Origin: Pinibacter soli
Lineage (GTDB): Bacteria; Bacteroidota; Bacteroidia; Chitinophagales; Chitinophagaceae
Assembly (NCBI RefSeq): GCF_029961145.1
Contig: NZ_JASBRG010000004.1
Coordinates: 62,001 to 126,000, forward strand
DNA: 64,000 bases
Direction: 5' to 3'
The notes beneath the pieces are model-generated. The model did no database searches and was not told where the DNA came from. It was given only the letters and a program-made list of their open reading frames with translations. Both the position numbers and the translations under genes were made by a program. Each line of letters opens with the position of its first letter. Within the stretch, counting starts at the first letter, position 1. Of the stretch, positions 34,703-43,671 are shown piece by piece.

Positions 34703-35262
34703 CTAAAAAAGAAATAAGAACCATATACAAACAAAAACGGCTCGAACTTCCAGAGCGCGACAGGTTGAAACTTGACGACCTGCTCCTTATCAATTTTCAA
34801 CAACTGTGGTTTGACAATGTACATGTGGTGATGAGTTACTGGCCGCTGCAAACAATGGCAGAGCTGAATACACATATTTTCACCGATTTCATGGCTTTCC
34901 GTATGCCGGGCATGCAACTAGCCTACCCCGTTATTAAGCAGGGCAACATGGAAGCAGTGGTTGTGGATGATGACACCAATTATCAACTCAACAAATACAA
35001 TATTGCGGAGCCTGTTGATGGTACGATCATTGTACCCGAGGCTATCGATATGGTGCTTACACCTTTACTTGCATTTGACTCTAACGGCTACAGAGTGGGT
35101 TACGGCAAGGGTTACTACGACAAGTTTCTCGCCATGTGCCGTCCCGATGTATTGAAAATTGGCATCTCCTATTTCGACCCGATCGAAAGCATTGCCGATG
35201 TTGATGAATTTGATGTACCTTTAAACATATGTATCACACCGAACCAAACGTATGAATTTTAA
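34699..35262 (+). CDS. 5-formyltetrahydrofolate cyclo-ligase family protein
   Basis: A 187-residue protein that converts 5-formyl-THF to 5,10-methenyl-THF using ATP. The N-terminus (MTKKEIRTIYKQKRLEL) and central LAYPVIKQGNMEAVVVDD region fit. The ATP-binding signature GYRVGYGKGYYDKFLAMC is decisive, followed by ISYFDP. The usual PLLAFD loop precedes it. It overlaps bioD by 4 nt and lpxK by 11 nt, so the three form one tight unit. Confidence 0.88.
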   Translation: MTKKEIRTIYKQKRLELPERDRLKLDDLLLINFQQLWFDNVHVVMSYWPLQTMAELNTHIFTDFMAFRMPGMQLAYPVIKQGNMEAVVVDDDTNYQLNKYNIAEPVDGTIIVPEAIDMVLTPLLAFDSNGYRVGYGKGYYDKFLAMCRPDVLKIGISYFDPIESIADVDEFDVPLNICITPNQTYEF

Positions 35263-36334
35263 CATCCCTCTTTTAAAGACCATACGAATTTTATTGTTTC
35301 CCGTTTCATTGGTTTATGTTCTCGTTGTTTGGCTGCGCAATAAGCTTTATGATAAAGGCATTCTGAAATCTGCATCGTTTAACCTTCCACTGATCTGTGT
35401 CGGTAATATTGCTGTGGGAGGAACGGGCAAATCACCGATGGTGGAATATTTGGCGAAGCTGCTTAGAAATGATTTCCAGGTAGCAACTTTAAGCCGCGGT
35501 TATAAAAGAAAAACCAAAGGATATGCATTGGCAAACGCGTCAACTACCGCTCTTGATATTGGCGATGAACCCATGCAGTTTCACTTGAAATTTCCGGATG
35601 TTGCAGTGGCTGTGGGTGAAGAAAGAATTGTTGCTATTCCACAGTTATTGCACGACAAACCGGCGACAGACCTGATCATTCTGGATGATGCTTTCCAGCA
35701 CCGCGCCGTTAAAGCCGGTTTTAATATTGTGCTGACAGATTGCAGCAATCTATATACGCGTGACTGGTATTTGCCCTCAGGCGATTTGAGGGATGTAAAA
35801 AGCAGTGTGAAACGTGCAGAGGTCATTATTGTTACCAAATGCCCCGCTGATCTTTCTGTTGAAAAGAAAAACGAGATCATAAAAGAACTGGCACCTTCGA
35901 AAGACCAAAAGATTTTCTTTTCTACCATACGCTACGGTTCATTGTATCACATAACAGAAAAAACACCTTTTGAATTAAACGAAGAAACAGAAGCGCTGTT
36001 GGTAACGGGCATCGCCAACCCAAAACCATTAAAAAAACTGTTGGCCGAACAAACAAGATCCTATACGGAACAAGCTTATAACGATCACTATATTTTTACC
36101 ATTGACGACCTGAAGGAGATACAAAAAAAATTCTCCGCTCTCAATGCCGATCGTAAAATTATTCTGACCACGGAAAAAGATGCCGTTCGCCTCGCCAAGT
36201 TCGACGACCAGTTGAAAAGCCTTCCCTTTTACGTTATACCGATAGAAATGCAATTTCTATTTAACGAAGGCAATGATTTCAATGATTTAATTATTACATT
36301 TATTAAAGGGATGAGAAATAAGAGTGAGGCGTAA
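35252..36334 (+). CDS. lpxK: Tetraacyldisaccharide 4'-kinase
   Basis: Phosphorylates the 4' position of the lipid A disaccharide at the inner face of the inner membrane. The 360-residue protein has an N-terminal membrane-associated segment (TIRILLFPVSLVYVLVVWLRN), the P-loop GNIAVGGTGKSPMVEYLAKL, SRGYKRKTKGY, DIGDEPMQF and the DDAFQHRAVKA motif. These are all hallmark LpxK elements. It confirms a Gram-negative outer membrane with lipid A. Confidence 0.94.
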   Translation: MNFNIPLLKTIRILLFPVSLVYVLVVWLRNKLYDKGILKSASFNLPLICVGNIAVGGTGKSPMVEYLAKLLRNDFQVATLSRGYKRKTKGYALANASTTALDIGDEPMQFHLKFPDVAVAVGEERIVAIPQLLHDKPATDLIILDDAFQHRAVKAGFNIVLTDCSNLYTRDWYLPSGDLRDVKSSVKRAEVIIVTKCPADLSVEKKNEIIKELAPSKDQKIFFSTIRYGSLYHITEKTPFELNEETEALLVTGIANPKPLKKLLAEQTRSYTEQAYNDHYIFTIDDLKEIQKKFSALNADRKIILTTEKDAVRLAKFDDQLKSLPFYVIPIEMQFLFNEGNDFNDLIITFIKGMRNKSEA

Positions 36335-36415
36335 GATGTACCATAACGAAATTCGTACACCGCACATCGTACTTCGTACACAATTCCCGCACCATCCATC
36401 TTAACAAACCATTAC

Positions 36416-38491
36416 ATGAGTAGAAAAAACTCAAAAACAAAGAAGAAAAAGCCTTCGTCCGATACCCGTCAGTACAAAGGTGTGCTTGATATTACAAGGT
36501 CAGGCGTGGGATTTATTATTGTACCGCAACTTGACAATGACATACTGGTTAGGCCGAACGATTTTAATACTGCATTGCACGGCGACACGGTACTGGTGAA
36601 GATTACCAGCGATCCACACAGAACTGGAAGAGCGACCGGCGTGATTACCGAAGTGGTGGAAAGAAAACAAACAGAATTTGTCGGCAAAATAGATCTGAAC
36701 AAAAATTTCGCCTTCTTTATAGCGGAGTCGCAAAAACCAATGCCGGATATTTACATTCCGTTGGATAAACTGAACAACGCGAAGAATGAGGACAAAGTGA
36801 CCGTTCGCATTACCGGCTGGGAAAAGAATAAAAAACCGACCGGAGAGGTGCTCAAGATCATGGATGCCAGCGACGAGAATGAATTTGCAATGCGCGAGAT
36901 CATCCTTGAAAATGGCTTCCCCATTGGCTTTAGCGAAGAGATACAGGAAGAAACAGCACGCATTCCCGATGCACTTCCAAAAGCGGAGATCAAAAAACGC
37001 AAGGACTTTCGCAACGTATTTACCATTACAATAGATCCGGCAGACGCAAAAGATTTTGATGATGCCATTTCTTTCCGTGTTTTGAAAAACGGACATTATG
37101 AAATAGGCGTTCACATTGCAGATGTGAGTTATTATGTAACGCCAGATACCGCTTTGGATAAAGAAGCTTATCAGCGTGCAACGTCTGTGTATTTGCCGGA
37201 TAGAGTAAATCCGATGTTGCCGGAACGCATTTCAAATGAGTTGTGCTCTTTGCGTCCGAAAGAAGATAAGTTCACCTTCTCAGCGGTGTTCGAGATAACG
37301 CCAAAAGCTGAAGTGAAGGATTTCTGGCTGGGCCGCACCGTTATCCACTCCAATCACCGCTTTACGTACGAAGAAGTGCAGGAAGTGATTGAGAAAGGAG
37401 ATGGATTATATAAAGATGAAGTGCTCATTTTAAACAATATTTCTCAACGCTTGCGTAAACAGCGTTTCAAGAAAGGTGCGATCAATTTTTCCTCACAGGA
37501 AGTGCGCTTTAAACTGGATGACAAAGGCAAGCCAATCGGCATTGTAATAAAAGAAAGCAAAGAGGCCCATCAGTTGATTGAAGAGTTGATGTTGCTCGCA
37601 AATAAAGTGGTGGCAGAAAGTGTTTCGAAAGTCAAGGTTGCTAAAAAACCTGTTCCTTTCCCCTATCGTGTACACGCCACTCCGGATGAAGAAAAACTGT
37701 TGCCATTTGTAGAATTTGCGAAAAAATTTGGTCACAAGTTCGATACTAAAACGCCGGAGGGCATTGCGGAATCCTTCAACACCATGCTTAAAGATGTACA
37801 GGGTAAACCTGAGCAACACGTGCTGGAACAACTGGGAATCCGTACGATGGCGAAGGCCGTTTACACCTCGGATAATATTGGTCACTATGGCTTAGGATTT
37901 ACGCATTATGCGCATTTCACTTCTCCCATCCGCCGTTACCCGGATGTGATGGTTCACCGTGTATTGCAGGAAGTGCTTGACAATGCCGTGAAGCCCGACA
38001 AAGAAATGGAAGAAAAATGCAAGCACTGCAGTGAACGCGAACGTGCAGCCATGGAAGCAGAACGTGCAGCTAATAAATACAAACAGGTCGAGTACATGCA
38101 AAACTACCTGGGCGATGAATTTGACGGCGTGATTAGCGGCGTAGCAAGTTTTGGTTTTTGGGTGGAAACTGTGGAGCATAAATGCGAAGGTCTTGTAAGC
38201 ATCAACAGCCTGCTCGATTACGATGATTTCCGCCACATGGAAGGCGATTATGCGCTCGTGGGAAGACGCAGCGGCCGTGCATTCCGCATGGGTGATAAAG
38301 TACGCATAAAAGTTATTTCAGCAAATCTCGCCAAACGTCAGCTTGATTATGAATGGGTGCTCACCAGTGGAGCAAAACCTGAAGAAGGCGAAAGCGAGGT
38401 AATCAAACCGAAAAAAGAGAAAAAGAAAACTTCTAAACCGTCTGCAAAAGCTACGGCGCCTGTCAAAGACAAAAAGAAGAAGAAGAAATAA
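36416..38491 (+). CDS. rnr: Ribonuclease R
   Basis: A processive 3'-5' exoribonuclease of 691 residues. Cold-shock-like OB domains occupy about 20-160. The RNB domain follows with the metal-binding Asp cluster in TIDPADAKDFDDAISF (Asp 207, 213, 215, 216). HYGLGFTHYAHFTSPIRRYPD is the second signature. An S1 domain lies at about 560-650 (DEFDGVISGVASFGFWVE). The tail is a Lys-rich stretch typical of RNase R, which helps to bind structured RNA. The 81-nt gap from lpxK holds partly self-complementary GTAC/TTCGTAC pieces. Confidence 0.94.
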   Translation: MSRKNSKTKKKKPSSDTRQYKGVLDITRSGVGFIIVPQLDNDILVRPNDFNTALHGDTVLVKITSDPHRTGRATGVITEVVERKQTEFVGKIDLNKNFAFFIAESQKPMPDIYIPLDKLNNAKNEDKVTVRITGWEKNKKPTGEVLKIMDASDENEFAMREIILENGFPIGFSEEIQEETARIPDALPKAEIKKRKDFRNVFTITIDPADAKDFDDAISFRVLKNGHYEIGVHIADVSYYVTPDTALDKEAYQRATSVYLPDRVNPMLPERISNELCSLRPKEDKFTFSAVFEITPKAEVKDFWLGRTVIHSNHRFTYEEVQEVIEKGDGLYKDEVLILNNISQRLRKQRFKKGAINFSSQEVRFKLDDKGKPIGIVIKESKEAHQLIEELMLLANKVVAESVSKVKVAKKPVPFPYRVHATPDEEKLLPFVEFAKKFGHKFDTKTPEGIAESFNTMLKDVQGKPEQHVLEQLGIRTMAKAVYTSDNIGHYGLGFTHYAHFTSPIRRYPDVMVHRVLQEVLDNAVKPDKEMEEKCKHCSERERAAMEAERAANKYKQVEYMQNYLGDEFDGVISGVASFGFWVETVEHKCEGLVSINSLLDYDDFRHMEGDYALVGRRSGRAFRMGDKVRIKVISANLAKRQLDYEWVLTSGAKPEEGESEVIKPKKEKKKTSKPSAKATAPVKDKKKKKK

Positions 38492-38599
38492 TTTGAGGAT
38501 GTGAGTATGTGAAAATTGTTTGTGTGCAGCATGGGTTATTTAGTGGAGAAAGATTTCAGGTGTATGTAGTTTCGCTTCAACACATTAAGAAAATAAAAA

Positions 38600-38653
38600 G
38601 GTGAAATTCTTTTTAAAAAATCAGGATAAAAATTTTGCAGAAAGAATTTCACC
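38600..38653. promoter_or_regulatory. 13-bp perfect inverted repeat overlapping the tRNA promoter spacer
   Basis: GGTGAAATTCTTT (38600-38612) and AAAGAATTTCACC (38641-38653) are exact reverse complements separated by 28 nt. The right copy lies between the -33 and -7 boxes of the tRNA promoter. It could be a terminator for upstream transcription, an operator, or a repeat relic. Confidence 0.45.
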
Positions 38654-38663
38654 CTTATCTTTG
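38635..38663 (+). promoter_or_regulatory. Promoter of the tRNA-Val pair
   Basis: TTG (within TTTTGC) is followed after 18 nt by TATCTTTG, an exact TAnnTTTG box. The first tRNA begins about 42 nt downstream, leaving a short 5' leader for processing. Confidence 0.7.
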
Positions 38664-38704
38664 CACTCCCAACAACGAAAAACGGCAAACGCAAATACAA
38701 AAAT

Positions 38705-38779
38705 GGGAGTTTAGCTCAGTTGGTTCAGAGCATCTGCCTTACAAGCAGAGGGTCGGCGGTTCGAGCCCGTCAACTCCCA
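38705..38779 (+). tRNA. tRNA-Val (anticodon UAC), first copy
   Basis: A complete 75-nt cloverleaf. The acceptor stem GGGAGTT/AACTCCC is perfect. The D-arm is GCTC...GAGC, the anticodon stem is TCTGC/GCAGA with loop CTTACAA (anticodon TAC), and the T-arm is GGCGG-TTCGAGC-CCGTC. The 3' CCA is not encoded. It reads GUA and other Val codons. Confidence 0.95.
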
Positions 38780-38786
38780 CTAAAAA

Positions 38787-38820
38787 GCCGAAATTCTTAA
38801 TTATGAGTTTCGGTTTTTTT
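38787..38820 (+). terminator. Hairpin terminator after the first tRNA-Val
   Basis: GCCGAAA pairs imperfectly with TTTCGGT across an AT-rich loop (TTCTTAATTATGAG) and is followed by a run of T. It lies between the two tRNA copies, so the second copy may depend on read-through or on its own start. Confidence 0.6.
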
Positions 38821-38852
38821 ATTCTAATTTTCTCTACATAGCCTTACAAGAA

Positions 38853-38927
38853 GGGAGTTTAGCTCAGTTGGTTCAGAGCATCTGCCTTACAAGCAGAGGG
38901 TCGGCGGTTCGAGCCCGTCAACTCCCA
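38853..38927 (+). tRNA. tRNA-Val (anticodon UAC), second copy
   Basis: This gene is identical in all 75 positions to the copy at 38705. The same cloverleaf applies, with anticodon UAC. The 73-nt spacer is unrelated to the tRNA and contains a terminator-like hairpin. No promoter as good as that of the first copy is visible in the spacer. Confidence 0.95.
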
Positions 38928-38936
38928 CCCACAAAA

Positions 38937-38976
38937 ACGCCAGAATACTAAAAAAGTGTTCTGGCGTTTTTTTATT
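38937..38976 (+). terminator. Intrinsic terminator after the second tRNA-Val
   Basis: AACGCCAGAATAC and GTGTTCTGGCGTT pair almost perfectly around TAAAAAA and are followed by a T run. The arms are long and GC-containing, so this should be an efficient terminator for the tRNA transcript. Confidence 0.8.
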
Positions 38977-38988
38977 CCCTTACATGAA

Positions 38989-39080
38989 GGAACGTAGATT
39001 GTCATGATCCTCATGATTTATTATGATTGAGAAAGTCTTTTTCAAAAAAATCATAACAAATCATGACAATCTTAAAATCT
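38989..39080. repeat. Two-armed inverted repeat, TCATGATTTATTATGATT family (copy 2)
   Basis: Left arm 38989-39030 (GGAACGTAGATTGTCATGAT) and right arm 39049-39080 (AATCATAACAAATCATGACA) with a core of about 18 nt. Close relative of the elements at 24810 and 41080. Confidence 0.75.
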
Positions 39081-39130
39081 GCCTGCCCGACTTCGTCATT
39101 CAGGCGGGCGTTTTCTCTCTCACTTCTAAA

Positions 39131-40096
39131 TTAATACTCCCTCTGCATCAAAGCGTAAGTCAATTGCCTCAGTGGTTCCTTCCTGACGTTTAATACCGCT
39201 ATTTCTTCAAGGTGCTGAAATGCCTTTTGCATGTACTGCTCCTTTAATGAAATCGCCCATTTGTCAACGCCGATGGCTCTGAAAATCTCCAGTACTCTCT
39301 CAACTTTATCGGCAGGATTTTCTTTCATGAGTTTTGTAAGCTGCTCCAGCTGGCCGTTATCACAGCTTTCCAGCGCTTTGATCATTAAGAAGGTTTTCTT
39401 ATTCACTTTAATATCTCCCCCAGCCTGCTTGCCCACTTTTGCAGGATCGCCAAATGCATCCAGGTAGTCATCCTGTATCTGGAAGCTGATGCCAAGGTTT
39501 CTGCCGAATTCATACATGTGGTACTGGTTGCCATCACCAGCGCCGCCGAGAATGGCGCCCAGCTTCAAACTTGCGGCAAGTAAAACAGATGTTTTGAGTT
39601 CGATCATGTGCAGGTACTCATCCATTTTTACATGCATGTCTTGCTCAAAATCCATGTCAAGCTGCTGCCCTTCACATACCTCTTTCGCTGTTTTATTGAA
39701 GAGATGTATTACTTTTTGAAGATGGCCGCTTTTCATTCTGTTGAGGTAGTCATAGGCTGTCACCAGCATCACATCACCAGCAAGCAAAGCAGTTGGTTCG
39801 CCGTACTTGATATGAACCGTTGTAAGCCCACGACGCAGCGGCGCTTTGTCCATTATATCGTCGTGAATAAGTGTAAAGTTGTGAAACAACTCAATAGCAG
39901 TCGCCACATTCCAGGTATCTTCTATAATATCATCAAATAGCTCATTCGCCATCAAACACATTACCGGCCGAATGCGTTTTCCCCCTAATGACAAAAAATA
40001 ATCAGCCGGCTCATACAATGTCACAGGCTTTCCCGTAAAATGTTTCGTATCAAATCTGTTGATAAAAAGCTTACTCAATGTTTCAAATGTATGCAT
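39131..40096 (-). CDS. Polyprenyl (isoprenoid diphosphate) synthase
   Basis: A trans-prenyl transferase of 321 residues that elongates allylic diphosphates with isopentenyl diphosphate. The first Asp-rich motif is HNFTLIHDDIMDKAPLRRG (Asp 79, 80, 83) and the second is ISFQIQDDYLDAFGDP. The LGGKRIRPVMCLMA motif binds IPP. The ATG at 40096 (MHTFETLSKL) is chosen; 50 upstream codons are translated repeat. Product length (C15, C20 or longer) depends on residues just before the first motif and cannot be decided here. Confidence 0.9.
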   Translation of the reverse strand: MHTFETLSKLFINRFDTKHFTGKPVTLYEPADYFLSLGGKRIRPVMCLMANELFDDIIEDTWNVATAIELFHNFTLIHDDIMDKAPLRRGLTTVHIKYGEPTALLAGDVMLVTAYDYLNRMKSGHLQKVIHLFNKTAKEVCEGQQLDMDFEQDMHVKMDEYLHMIELKTSVLLAASLKLGAILGGAGDGNQYHMYEFGRNLGISFQIQDDYLDAFGDPAKVGKQAGGDIKVNKKTFLMIKALESCDNGQLEQLTKLMKENPADKVERVLEIFRAIGVDKWAISLKEQYMQKAFQHLEEIAVLNVRKEPLRQLTYALMQREY

Positions 40097-40130
40097 GCAC
40101 CGGGTTGTTTGTGGTGCAAAATAGGTGGTT

Positions 40131-40268
40131 AATTTGAGAATTTGAAAATATGGGAATTTGAAAATAGGAGAACCAATTTGAAAATTTGAGAATATGCTGA
40201 TGTGAAAATGTTTGGTGTAACACCTAAAATTTGGATGCAGCGCCAAACATTTTCAAATTTTCAAATTA
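40131..40268. repeat. Two-armed inverted repeat, TTTGAAAAT family
   Basis: The left side (40131-40217) is a long array of AATTTGAAAATATGGGAATTTG units ending GAAAATGTTTGGTG. The right arm (40241-40268) starts CGCCAAACATTTTC. Inner pairing is 14 nt long, and the small core has a nested GGTGTAACACC. The phosphoesterase stop codon lies in the right arm. Confidence 0.75.
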
Positions 40269-41105
40269 TGGCTTCTGCGGTATGGAATCAAGAACATAGT
40301 ATTTACTTGTAATTATTCCGCCATTCACTTGCACGATGCGCAGTCCCGATGAGTCCTGACCCAGCGGCTTTCCAACAGGACCTGTTGTTGTCATTTCAAG
40401 GCTATCGCTGCGACCAAAAAAGTTGCGGTGCAAGTGTCCTGCAAAAATGTATTTGATGCCATGTGCTTTGAAAAGATCAAGATATTTTTTTCTTGTCACC
40501 GTTGGAATATTAAAATAGCCATCGCCCTCTTCCGGCCGTTCAATAAATAACGGGTGATGCATGAACACAACTTTGTTTTTGTATGAATTATTGGAAGCAG
40601 AATCCAATGTTCTGATCAACCACTCTTCCTGTGCCTTTGCCTTATCCATTGCCTTTTCGGGACTGTGGAGAAAGTTTGAGTTCAATACAATTCCCAACAT
40701 ATTGCCACAATGAAATGTATAGTAGTCCGAACCAAAAGCAGCATTGTATGCATCAACATCTTGCGGAGTGGGCTCATTGCCTACATCGTGATTGCCGGGC
40801 ACATTGTACAGCGGAATATCGGAATCAAGCTGTCCGGCGATTCTTTTGTATTCATTAATTTGAGCGGCATCAAATGTTTTATGTACCAGGTCTCCTGTAA
40901 CAATTACAAATGCTGGATGCAGGCGATTGGCTTTTTGAATGGCTTTTTCAAAATGAGCCGTCTCTATGTCAAACGATTTATTGTCCGTATAAAAACCAAA
41001 TTGCGGATCTGACATCTGCACGAAGAAATATGAATCATCGGAATGCCTGGCTTTACATGCTGAGAGGGCGATGACGAGCGGAACATAGATTTTCAAGATC
41101 TTCAT
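40266..41105 (-). CDS. Calcineurin-like metallophosphoesterase, predicted lipoprotein
   Basis: A 279-residue protein with a lipoprotein signal ending in LSAC (Cys17). The five metallophosphoesterase motifs are in order: DPQFGF (D-x-H site with Gln in place of His), VTGDLVH, VPGNHDVG, FMHHPLF and AGHLHRNFFG. Similar proteins include CpdA-type phosphodiesterases and purple-acid-like phosphatases. The substrate is unknown. The first nine codons (MKILKIYVP) lie inside the arm of an intergenic repeat, an odd origin for a signal peptide. Confidence 0.85.
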   Translation of the reverse strand: MKILKIYVPLVIALSACKARHSDDSYFFVQMSDPQFGFYTDNKSFDIETAHFEKAIQKANRLHPAFVIVTGDLVHKTFDAAQINEYKRIAGQLDSDIPLYNVPGNHDVGNEPTPQDVDAYNAAFGSDYYTFHCGNMLGIVLNSNFLHSPEKAMDKAKAQEEWLIRTLDSASNNSYKNKVVFMHHPLFIERPEEGDGYFNIPTVTRKKYLDLFKAHGIKYIFAGHLHRNFFGRSDSLEMTTTGPVGKPLGQDSSGLRIVQVNGGIITSKYYVLDSIPQKP

Positions 41106-41207
41106 GATTTGTTATGATTTTTCTATTTGATAAACCAAAATAATATCTAAATGTTGTTAATCAAAACATCTTATAAAATCATGACAATCATGAAAATCCG
41201 CATTCCA
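41080..41207. repeat. Two-armed inverted repeat, TCATGATTTGTTATGATT family (copy 3), overlapping a gene start
   Basis: Left arm 41080-41124 (GGAACATAGATTTTCAAGAT) overlaps the first 26 nt of the phosphoesterase gene. Right arm 41174-41207 (ATGACAATCATGAAAATCCG) is free. The core is about 49 nt. It is related to the copies at 24810 and 38989, which lie fully between genes. Confidence 0.75.
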
Positions 41208-41253
41208 TTTTCAAATTTTCAAATTAAGTTTGCAATCACAACAAGAATCCTAC

Positions 41254-43671
41254 ATGAAAAAACTGAGGTACAATAAACCGCTTATTATTTTTATTTTATT
41301 GTGCATTACTCTGCAAAAGAGTTTCGCACAACACAACCTTTCTCCGGAAGACTCTATTCGCAAAGCACAGATTCGCGATTCTATAGCACTTAAACAGCAG
41401 GCAGATACGGCTGTTTCAAAAATCGCCAGCAAGATTGAAACATACACGTTCACCATATCAAGATCATCCAACTATTTCAAACGGAGAATGGATACCACAA
41501 AAATTGCGGCAGGTATCCCTTCTGTAGAAAAAAGCCTTACGTTTTTCAAAAACCGGCTCGATAAAAACGACGCGGAGATGAATCTTCGCAATCTCAACAC
41601 TTTTACAATCATGTTGCAGGAAAAAGGTTCACAGTTGTCAGACTGGCAAAAAAGCCTGAGTGACTACTCCGACCAGATCGTTAAAAGTAACCAGGAGGTG
41701 AAAAAGATCGTTAATGATGGTACTTTAAAATTAAACATCCCGGATACCTCACTAAGCAGACAGGTTCAAAATGTGTTGCGGAAAGCACGCAGTCTTGACT
41801 CAGTACAACAGCAAGCTATTACTCGCATCAACTTGATGAAGAACAAGGTTTCGATCAGTAGTTTGTTGATAAGCGATATGATGTCTGACCTCAATTTCCG
41901 CACAACAGCATTTAAAACCGCCATGTGGGGAAAGGAAGAAGAACCGTTGTATGGCATAAGACCATCTGATTACAAACAATCACTGTGGGATGTTATCTCC
42001 AGCACATTTACAAGATCCATCCGTGTTTTCAATATTTATACAGCTGGAAGCTGGGACACACGCAGCATTAACCTGCTTGTACTGTTTGCATTTCTCAGCT
42101 GGTGCTGGATAAATTACAGGCGCGTAAAAAAATACGCTGATGCCGATAAAATACTGGGGCCATTACATTTCCTGAATCACTCGGTTATCATATCCTGCCT
42201 CACTGCTTTTTTATGTGTAGGCCCCTTCATGTATCCCAATCCTCCAATGGTGTACATGCACGTAAATGAAGTGATCAGATTGCTTTTGATAACTTATCTG
42301 CTGATGCCATTCTTTACGCCTTCGGCAAAAACAAACTGGATCATCATGTCAGCACTGTGGTTGCTTTTTGCGTTTGATGATCTTTTCTTGGAATCTGCAT
42401 TTGGAGAGCGTTTCTGGCTGCTTATCGGAAGTGCTGCAGCTGTATTAACATGCGTAAAAATGCTGCGTGACAAAGGAGACATGTTTGTAAAACTGGATGA
42501 ATCTCCCGTAAAAAAATCAATTACAATTCTTACGCTTTCGTTTGCCGCACTATCAATAATATTCAATGTTACAGGACGAGTCACGCTTGCGAAAATATTC
42601 GGTATCACTGCTGTTCAAAGTTTTATTTTCACCTTTACTTTAAAAGCATTTAGTACCATTATTTTGGAAGCAGTATATCTGCAGTCCAAATCATTGCGTG
42701 AAAGCAGGTTTTCGGAGTTCCTGGTGTATGATGAATTAAAAACTAAATTGAGAAGAGCACTTTGGATCATCACTGGGATTTTGTTTTTGATTGCTTTCAC
42801 GAAAAGCCTCACTATGTATGATTCGGTTTTCAAATTTCTTGATTGGTTCTTTAATAAACAACGATCTATTGGCAATATGCAATTCAGTTTTATGAGCATT
42901 GCCATTTTTGTATTTGTTATTTGGATGTCTTCTATCATTTCGCAATTCATCAATTTCTTTTTCGGCAGTAAGATCAATGATAACACCAACAAAAGAAGCA
43001 ACATTGGTTCTGTAATGCTGCTTGTAAGACTTGCTATTTGGGCGCTTGGCTTCATGATCGCTATCGCTGCCGCAGGTATTCCACTTGATAAAATTTCCAT
43101 CATGATTGGTGCATTGGGCGTTGGTATAGGTTTTGGTTTGCAAAACATTGTAAACAATCTTGTATCAGGTATTATTCTTGCATTTGAAAGACCGATCCAG
43201 GTGGGCGATTATATTGAGATTGACGGACGTGCAGGAACGGTAAAAGAAATAGGTGTTCGTTCCAGCAAAATCAGCAACGCCGATGGAGCGGATATTATTG
43301 TTCCCAACGGTGACATGCTTTCAAAACACCTTATCAATTGGACGCTTCACAACCGGAACAAACGCATGGAAATCGTTGTGGGAATTGCCTACGAATCTGA
43401 TGTACGTAAAGCAAAAGAAATAATTGAACACGTTTTGAAAAACAACAGCAAGGTCATGCAATCGCCCGGAGCATCGGTGCTGCTGAATAATTTTGGCAAC
43501 AGCTCCGTAGATTTTAAGATTAATTTCTGGTCCTACGATCTTTCTGATGCCGGCACTTTGCGCAGCAATATTATGATTGAAATTTTTGAACAATTTGCCA
43601 AAGCGGGCATCGAGATTCCATATCCGAAACAGGACGTTTATATCAAAGGAATCGAGGGCGGAAAGTTGTGA
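41254..43671 (+). CDS. Large mechanosensitive ion channel, MscS family
   Basis: An 805-residue channel of the MscK/YbdG-like extended type. A signal peptide (residues 1-26, IIFILLCITLQKSFAQ) is followed by a ~230-residue periplasmic helical domain. About eight membrane helices come next, and then the MscS core. The pore helix and beta domain are clear: MIGALGVGIGFGLQNIVNNLVSG followed by RPIQVGDYIEIDGRAGTVKEIGVRSSKI. The end of the core reads KAGIEIPYPKQDVYIKGIEG. It would open under osmotic down-shock to release solutes. The ATG at 41254 is chosen because it starts the signal peptide. Confidence 0.92.
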   Translation: MKKLRYNKPLIIFILLCITLQKSFAQHNLSPEDSIRKAQIRDSIALKQQADTAVSKIASKIETYTFTISRSSNYFKRRMDTTKIAAGIPSVEKSLTFFKNRLDKNDAEMNLRNLNTFTIMLQEKGSQLSDWQKSLSDYSDQIVKSNQEVKKIVNDGTLKLNIPDTSLSRQVQNVLRKARSLDSVQQQAITRINLMKNKVSISSLLISDMMSDLNFRTTAFKTAMWGKEEEPLYGIRPSDYKQSLWDVISSTFTRSIRVFNIYTAGSWDTRSINLLVLFAFLSWCWINYRRVKKYADADKILGPLHFLNHSVIISCLTAFLCVGPFMYPNPPMVYMHVNEVIRLLLITYLLMPFFTPSAKTNWIIMSALWLLFAFDDLFLESAFGERFWLLIGSAAAVLTCVKMLRDKGDMFVKLDESPVKKSITILTLSFAALSIIFNVTGRVTLAKIFGITAVQSFIFTFTLKAFSTIILEAVYLQSKSLRESRFSEFLVYDELKTKLRRALWIITGILFLIAFTKSLTMYDSVFKFLDWFFNKQRSIGNMQFSFMSIAIFVFVIWMSSIISQFINFFFGSKINDNTNKRSNIGSVMLLVRLAIWALGFMIAIAAAGIPLDKISIMIGALGVGIGFGLQNIVNNLVSGIILAFERPIQVGDYIEIDGRAGTVKEIGVRSSKISNADGADIIVPNGDMLSKHLINWTLHNRNKRMEIVVGIAYESDVRKAKEIIEHVLKNNSKVMQSPGASVLLNNFGNSSVDFKINFWSYDLSDAGTLRSNIMIEIFEQFAKAGIEIPYPKQDVYIKGIEGGKL

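Noticed and set aside
36335..36415. Possible two-armed element between lpxK and rnr
   Set aside because: GTAC/TTCGTAC pieces and TAAGATG/CATCTTA are partly complementary, but the arms are too degenerate to list with confidence.
40097..40246. 50-codon N-terminal extension of the prenyl synthase
   Set aside because: The residues are Phe/Ile/Ser-rich repeat translation without homology; MHTFETLSKL is the normal start.
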